From contig OX424557.1 of the NCBI GenBank assembly GCA_949152475.1, positions 25,171,462-25,235,461 on the forward strand: a stretch of DNA of 64,000 bases, read 5' to 3'. This DNA comes from Terebella lapidaria. Lineage: Eukaryota > Annelida > Polychaeta > Terebellida > Terebellidae. The notes beneath the pieces are model-generated. The model had not been told where the DNA came from. It saw only the letters and a list, made by a program, of their open reading frames with translations, and ran no database searches. Positions within the stretch are counted from its first letter, which is position 1. Each line of letters opens with the position of its first letter. Made by a program: the position numbers and the translations under genes. Below, one piece after another: positions 58,300 through 64,000 of this stretch.

Positions 58300-58576
58300 A
58301 ATTTTCCCTTGACATTTTGAGTATACAGCCACGGGTCATTGAATATGTGTGAATTCAGTGTGCACTTCGTGCTAGCGAAAATAACCGAGTGGACAACAAC
58401 AAGATCTCGATAATAAACGAGGATGTGATCCATATAGATTTATTTGACATTTAATATGAGGTAATTGAGTAACATTGTGTAAAAGATTTGATATTATTGG
58501 ACTGGTATTACTAGACACCATGCACGAAATTATAATGCTCCGTAATTGGGAAGAAATTCAGCCATAACCCCCCCCC

Positions 58577-58610
<34 letters not shown>

Positions 58611-58720
58611 AATCAAGATAACGTCAAGTCTTCAGAACTTATAATGTATGGAAGCCAACACGCGTTAGAAACACGAGAGCCAGCAAGGAAGATACTTCAC
58701 TAATTATGATTGAAATATTA
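58300..58720. repeat. Old third copy of part of inverted duplication I
   Basis: Same orientation as 52960-53300. Landmarks: GTG(T/A)GAATT-CAGTG, a TAATAAA(C/T)GA(G/A)GA box, TATTTGACATTTAATA against TATTTAACATTTGAACA, GGTATTACTAGACACCATGCA. The microsatellite at 58568-58608 sits where the other copies have ordinary sequence. Confidence 0.55.
58568..58608. repeat. Poly-C / (CA)n microsatellite
   Basis: About 12 cytosines run into about 15 CA units. Simple repeat, likely length-polymorphic. Confidence 0.9.
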
Positions 58721-58867
58721 TTCTGTCAGGCAACACATCCACAGTGAATCTCCGCAATGAATGGAATACATTATTCCAAGATCACCGTTGTAAACGCTCA
58801 CCATTAAAGACTTGTTTGACACGCGGCGATCAGGGAGTATACCGTGGTCGTCATGACGACTGATCTA

Positions 58868-58902
58868 ATGAGCTAACTGATTTAGCTCATTGGACTGATC
58901 TC
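58868..58902. repeat. Small hairpin
   Basis: CTAATGAGCTAA and TTAGCTCATTGG pair over 10 bases around a five-base CTGAT loop, inside a wider GATC...GATC symmetry. No known function. Confidence 0.5.
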
Positions 58903-59083
58903 ATAGATCACTGGACACTGACTAAGTAAGAAAACACAAAATCTGCAGTATCAACCCCGATATAATCTCAGTGATTTTGAAAATGACGAAAGAAAACCTA
59001 ACATACAACATTTTTGCAACACACGTATGCAAAGCCTGACAGTTTCATCATCAGGGACAGAGAGAATGTAAGTATGTAAGTAA

Positions 59084-59362
59084 GTATCAATCTATTACCA
59101 CAAATACAGCGAAATTTTGATGATTCCAATTACAAACGTGAAATACAACATTTTGCAATAGAAACAAAGCCCGACCAAACAGTTCATCAAACGACACGCC
59201 GGCGTCATCAGGGGCAGACTGTGTGTTAGATGTAGTTGTTTCTACTGTACACCTGATGGAATTAGCATACAACTGCCCAACAACCTATGAAAATAATTTA
59301 GAAATCCGAAACAAACCCCGTGGAATAGATATATGACAAGTACATTTAAGTACCTAATCACA
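59084..59362. repeat. 280-bp dispersed repeat, copy 2
   Basis: Close match to 52618-52898 in the same orientation. Just upstream (about 58950-59060) is a more decayed relative of the same core, so two family members stand next to each other. Confidence 0.7.
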
Positions 59363-59411
59363 AGGTACAACGCTGACGACTAGGTAGTTTTTTTGCCATT
59401 CTGCTAAGGGT

Positions 59412-60560
59412 TTGCAGAAATTATTGAATGTCTATTCTAGTTTTGGCGACAACAATGATGTGATATTTAATAGTACAAAGTCCCAACTAATGCTGTTCGA
59501 CACCAGAAAATATAGAGCTTATCATGATATCTGTCTTAATGATATTCCTCTGAGGTATGTAGATACATATAAATACCTTGGTCATGTTATTGACAATATG
59601 CTTAACGATGAAGCAGATATGAAAACTAAAATTAGATCTTTCTATGGTCGGAGTAATATACTTATACGTTAATTTCATCATTGTACTGCCGAGATAAACA
59701 AGACTTTTTTCTGCCTTCTCCATGACAGCCCTCAACTGGCAGTGCCACATGCTTTGGGGGATATACACACGACAGAAAGGTCTGAGTCTTAGTGAGTTCG
59801 AGTGCATATATATAGCCACGGTTTTCATACAAACCTAAGTTCAAGTTGACACGCCTGTGCAATTTAGATGTGATCTACTGGCGTCCTAAATCGAATCAAG
59901 AACTGCCTGGCTATGGATTCGCTTCCAGACGGGACCAAACCTTAACTAGCTCTGTGGGTAGTCATTACTGACACTTGGCACATTATCCATGGGGAGATAG
60001 ATAGGGAAATAGATGGACGGATAGATATATGGATAGATAGTTTATTTTTCACACATAAGCATTTACAGACAGAAACAAACAACATGATTACATGACATGT
60101 AATGGACACCAGAAAAAACAATGTCTCATCTAGCTGGTGACCAATGTTACTATCATGAACGCATCTATATAGAATGAACAACAAAATGGAATCGACAATC
60201 TACTGAATCATTCATATTGAATAGATGTACGGAGACACTGAATGAGTGTTATCAAGTACATTTGTTGCTTTTACAGATACATTTCTTTCGTCCATAGCGC
60301 CCACTCATCTAGCGTTTGTTCAGTTTTCAACAACAGAACGTATTATGCAGTCTTGTATTACGTTTGAAGACTAATGCATAATCATTGTTTGTGCCTGAAC
60401 GAATAATTCTTGTTGAGTATACCATAGCTATCAACTCCCTATATATGTTATTGTTTTGTATTCATTTATACTTCAAGGGTTTATGATCATATCATACATT
60501 TGAAACAGTATGTTTTGTGTTCCTTTCAGGTCGTTATGTTTAATTGATAAATTTTGTTTT
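59412..60560 (+). mobile_element. 5'-truncated LINE, RT thumb region and 3' part
   Basis: The frame from 59412 reads STKSQLMLFD, then LRYVDTYKYLGHVIDN, then MKTKIRSFYGRSNILIR. The NxxK and (Y)KYLG signatures are those of the RT palm/thumb of CR1/L2/jockey-type LINEs. The reading continues as FHHCTAEINKTFFC and, in the next frame, CHMLWGIYT. At least two disruptions separate these pieces. A (GATA)-like simple repeat (59993-60041) interrupts the element relative to its copy at 55.35-56.06 kb. The 3' UTR extends to about 60560. Confidence 0.75.
59993..60041. repeat. GATA-rich simple repeat
   Basis: Degenerate AGATAG/GGATAGATA units inside the LINE remnant. Confidence 0.75.
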
Positions 60561-61184
60561 GCTACTGAATTAATAATTCTTCATCCCAATAACTGTTACT
60601 TTCTGGAGGTGATCTCACACAACTGTGTGTGCCCAGTTGGATCACGATGACAGCCTTTCGTGTTCTGTATTATGTTCCTTGTTCTTGGTATAAACATATT
60701 TATTGAATGAACACAATACATCGACCAGCAGGGTCGCCCCTATTTCAAGGTCTCTGCTTGTAATATATATACACGGTGCTATATAACAGAATAACGAAAT
60801 AATGCAGCAGTATGTACATATATACATGATTAGGGCAGCATTAAATGGTATTTAATATATGAAGGCCTTCTAACTGAAGGTGACAGCACTTATCAGCAAT
60901 ATTAATAGAGAAGCCATACAAATTTACATATTTTAACAGTTCAAAATTTCAGTATTTAATATCAATGCATAATATTTTTCAGACACCTTTGATATTGTGA
61001 GAAAAATGGAAAATAATCATAAACATCTACTGATATTGTCATTATTATTGCCGTCATTGTCGAATAATTAATATTTTTAATAGGCATGAAAATAACCAAG
61101 TGAGAGCAACAATGGACTCATGAAATTTTATCTCGCAAATTGGCACACCACGCAATCACTCCTTATAGGCTTATGTGTAGCCAG
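60561..61184. other. Unassigned AT-rich stretch, possibly 3' UTR of the minus-strand LINE
   Basis: Lies just downstream (minus sense) of the LINE C-terminus at 61185-61735. No poly-A tail or tail microsatellite was recognised to mark an end. Confidence 0.35.
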
Positions 61185-61735
61185 TCAAAAGAAACGTTTG
61201 GTGTCCTTGATTAAATCTTGTACGCAACGCGTAATGAAACAATTGACGTTGTCAATAAATGTCCCCTCCCCGTATAGAAGTAGCTCAGTACTGAGAGGTA
61301 AAAAATTCGAAAGATTGGTTTCCAGATCTTTGCGCTGGTGATCAAACAGCGGGCACTTCAGTAAATAATGTGTAGGATCTTCACTGAGTGCTCCACAGGC
61401 ACATTTGCGACTAGTTTCAACATGTAAGTTGTAGTACAGATGTGCCTTCAGAGAACTGCAACCTAATCTCATGCGAGTCAAGTGGACATCACATAAGCGA
61501 TCACCTACCCCGAACCATTTCTTTTTGGTTGGTCTACCAAAATGGCGTTTCAGCCTATTCACAAACGAACCAACGGTTGGAGCTTCGCGAATACTCATAG
61601 GTAAATCATTCCAGTCCTTAGTGGTCTGAGGAAAGAATGATTTTTGGAATATCTGCTTCCTCGACCTAGAGAGTCCGGTCATGACTATTACGTGTCGAGT
61701 ATGTGTTACGATCACTGACCTTAGGTGTCAGTAGA
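61185..61735 (-). mobile_element. LINE ORF2 C-terminal fragment, open for 176 codons
   Basis: On the minus strand the frame ends with TGA at 61185 and reads QKSFFPQTTKDWNDLPMSI, APTVGSFVNRLKRHFG, HLTRMRLGCSSLKAHLY, then CACGALSEDPTHYLLKCPLF. The last is the Cys-x-Cys ... His-x3-Cys knuckle near the end of many LINE ORF2 proteins. The frame is unbroken to the natural stop, so this is a relatively young, 5'-truncated insertion. RT motifs are absent. It differs in strand and type of tail from the 59.4-kb LINE. Confidence 0.8.
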
Positions 61736-62479
61736 TCGTACAGATATTCTGTTGTTCTTAATGTTTCGCTACTCTAAGGTATTGGAAATCTTAAATTACT
61801 GTACTACCACGCTCCCATTCCATTTGATATCTACTAGTCCCTTAATAAGCTACTTATCAGCTAAAAATTCAAGAAGTTATTGATCCGCCATATGCATTAC
61901 ACGTGTACATAGACTACAGAAGGAACACATTCATGTTAGACAAGAGTATATCAGTGCATTGAACCATGTCATCTGTCCATAAGCAAGGGTTTTATGTCCA
62001 CAAAGAAGACAAAGGCAAAATAGGTATGTTGCATGTCGCAACCTCATGGACACATTTCATTGTAGGAAGCCATAGCATTTGATGGGCTAGCAGTCAACAT
62101 CTACACACCACCCCAAGTCTACACCCTATGGCAGTATACGTGATACACAATGCCCTTTGATATTGAAAACACCATCACTTTCGCATTTGACATGAGTATG
62201 GCATAGGTTTTAGACATATACACATATACACGTTCGAACACGTTGCACACCTGCTACTTGAACACCTCCAGATAGTTTATCGGTGTATTGCCATTCGTAT
62301 CGTCTCAGCACCTTTATCTTCTTTTGGTTTCGATCATTCATTTTATCCATTAAAATAAACATGGCACCAATACTCAAGTACAAAGTATTCTGAGTGAACA
62401 AAACCAAGTCCGTTATCCAATCTCAAAGTCCACTGTCAGGCGAAATCGATAAAATTGTGTGGAACTTCATTATATGGAT
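61736..62479. other. Unassigned stretch
   Basis: No gene or repeat ends recognised. Confidence 0.4.
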
Positions 62480-63620
62480 ATAATTAAGGAAGTGAAATCA
62501 GGTGTTCCAGAAAGAGTGAGCATTCCCTGCCCCACATGTCCGAAATATTAACATGCAAAAAAGCTTTGCAGCATGTTGGTGACATATTTAGTGTACTTAT
62601 CAACCAGATTGTGATGACGCCCATATAATTTCTTGAAAGCAGCTATCAGTCTCGGTAAAACATAGACTTGTCACAGCAGTTTGGAGACTAGCTGGGAACT
62701 TCGGTGAACAAAGTTCTTATATCTGCAACTAGCTCTTGGATAACATATGAGTTGTGACACAAACACGCCATATGCTGGCGACATAGGAGTGTTGCTGCTT
62801 AGAAAAGGAAAATTGACTATGGAAAAATTAAAATCATTACGCTTGTCATATAATCCAGTTGACAAGTTAGATTTTTCATTTTTTTTCAACCTCATATCTA
62901 AATAGTGGGAAAAATTAGATGAGTTTGTAGTGTCTTTAATTTCAAATTCCTTAGGATATATGGCCTCCAAATAATCATCAAACTTGGGAAGTCGGGATTG
63001 TTCAGTAACAATACATCATCTATTTATCGGAAAGTGAAATTTAAGCTACTAGTTTGATTATTAAAAAAAAAGAACCATATTAACAACATCCGTTTCTGTA
63101 AGTTTACATGGAGCAGCTTAATCATCTTCACCAAAATAAGGTGTATTATATTTGACTACGATATACTGAAAACGACGTTGCCCATTTTTATGTGAAAAAG
63201 GAATTATGTATGAGTTTTTGGAGTTGAGAGTTCTGAATGAGATATTATGGTGTAGAGAATGGAAATATCGAATAATTTGATAGATGATGTGACTTCAGAT
63301 AGTGTGTGAGCATGTAGATATTTCAACAAAGGTTTGGAATTCTTCAATATCCACATTTGGTGTATGCCACTTCTAAAATAAATAGTTTCACAGTATTTTT
63401 TGGAGACCGTGTTTAATCTTGGACAAGATAATAGTTAATAGCTTAGAGAGAGCTTTGGTGGAACATGATGCCGAACCTAAAATATACCTTTGTTTGTATG
63501 GATTTTTGTGTAATTTTGGGATCCAGTATAAACTGGGTAGTTTAGAATCTTTACATGAAGTAATGATACCAAAAGAATGTAATACAGACAGGTGATTAGA
63601 TAGCATTTCGTTTTATGTTT
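62480..63620 (-). mobile_element. Broken RT retroelement remnant, most complete copy
   Basis: Minus strand, in order: SKLPSLYWIPKLHKNPYKQR (63388-63606), then a decayed middle, then YPKEFEIKDTT, LYDKRNDFNFSIVNFPF, PAYGVFVSQLICYPRA (62671-62970), then the conserved 3' tail (62495-62530). These are signatures of the RT type widespread in cnidarian and molluscan genomes. It is a fossil with several breaks. It is the reference for recognising the remnants in the 2.74-kb array and at 7.8 kb. Superfamily left open; no terminal repeats seen. Confidence 0.8.
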
Positions 63621-63706
63621 AGTAATATCCTGGTATGTACTATTAGGATTGGTGTTGTTTGAAATATCCAGTTCATTAAATAGGCACTGGATATAGCATG
63701 TGTATG

Positions 63707-64000
63707 TGTGGCCTCGCTCCTACAAGCTTGGCTCGTGGGATCTGGCCCTTAGCGTCAGTTTCAAAACGCAGAGATTGTGGGTTCAAAACGAATTTTCGGT
63801 TGTCACATTTGGCGCTGCGAACAGGGTAGGTAGGTAGGGTGCAGGACATGTCACGGTGTGGAATGGGTATATTCCAGGGGATTAACGGATAAGGACACCC
63901 CACACATCGAGGACGATGTGTCCCACCGCTGCCACCATATGTGAACTGGCTCCTACAAGCTTGGCTAGTGGGATATCCCTTTAGCTCACTTGGTAGCGTC
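63707..64000 (+). mobile_element. Candidate miniature LTR (TRIM-like) element with tRNA-Met-like LTR, cut by window end
   Basis: A 233-bp unit begins at 63707 (TGTG...CTCCTACAAGCTTGGCT) and starts again at 63940. The first part (63707-63807, ending TTGTCACA) has tRNA-like text: TTAGC(TCACTTGGTAGC)GTCAGTTTC and GTGGGTTCAAAAC, nearest by eye to elongator tRNA-Met. Two bases later comes TGGCGCTGCGAACAGGG (63810-63826), which resembles retroviral-type primer binding sites. Then about 110 bases lead to the next TGTG. The layout is LTR-PBS-spacer-LTR without coding capacity. No clear polypurine tract precedes the second LTR-like start. A tandem tRNA-derived satellite is the alternative. Confidence 0.5.

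Overview
This window reads as intergenic and genic DNA from an animal. It is AT-rich, has spliced genes with ordinary GT-AG introns, many LINE and DNA-transposon remnants and no bacterial gene organisation. The retroelement protein styles (an RT with the LYDKR-DFNF-IVNFPF signature, LINE C-terminal zinc knuckles, a tRNA-like/PBS repeat ending in an AACAGGG core) are ones I associate with marine invertebrates, most likely a mollusc or another lophotrochozoan. That placement is inference; no species is claimed.

Layout. 0-20 kb is built from repeats of repeats. There is an apparently identical 831-bp tandem duplication (1382-3043). A 2-2.9 kb block occurs twice (2.9-5.6 and 5.8-7.8 kb), with a 687-bp Harbinger-like MITE in the first copy and a preserved empty site in the second. 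A long-arm foldback element lies at 8.1-8.7 kb. A three-copy, near-identical tandem array of a 2.74-kb unit fills 11.64-19.86 kb, and each unit carries a broken reverse-transcriptase remnant on the minus strand. 20-34 kb is the repeat-poor, gene-bearing core.

Two genes can be modelled. The first is an 11-exon minus-strand gene (start codon 30070, stop 21364) whose splice phases all agree and which encodes a 418-residue secreted protein: signal peptide, acidic and Pro/Gln/Asn-rich, no cysteine after the signal peptide, three dibasic sites. It has granin- or prohormone-like character, and its upstream DNA carries a perfect CRE palindrome. The second is a two-exon plus-strand gene (33419-34243) encoding a 240-residue basic coiled-coil/disordered protein, followed by a polyadenylation signal.

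34-64 kb is again repeat territory: LINE 3' ends (36.2, 40.7, 55.3, 59.4 and 61.2 kb), a 125-bp MITE with an exact 8-bp target duplication (35.3 kb), a segmental duplication (38.5 versus 40.4 kb) interrupted by a LINE and a foldback element in one copy only, a 2-kb direct repeat (44.2 versus 46.9 kb), an inverted duplication (43.1-44.3 versus 52.9-54.3 kb) with a further foldback MITE inserted in one arm, and two TTAA-flanked elements that abut and share one TTAA (56.6-58.0 kb). The window ends in a 233-bp unit starting its second copy; it combines a tRNA-Met-like promoter with a retroviral-type primer-binding-site sequence and looks like a miniature terminal-repeat retrotransposon.

No rRNA gene, CRISPR array or intact transposase or retroelement was found. 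Paralogous filled and empty sites are the strongest evidence in the repeat regions, because they define element boundaries without a database.
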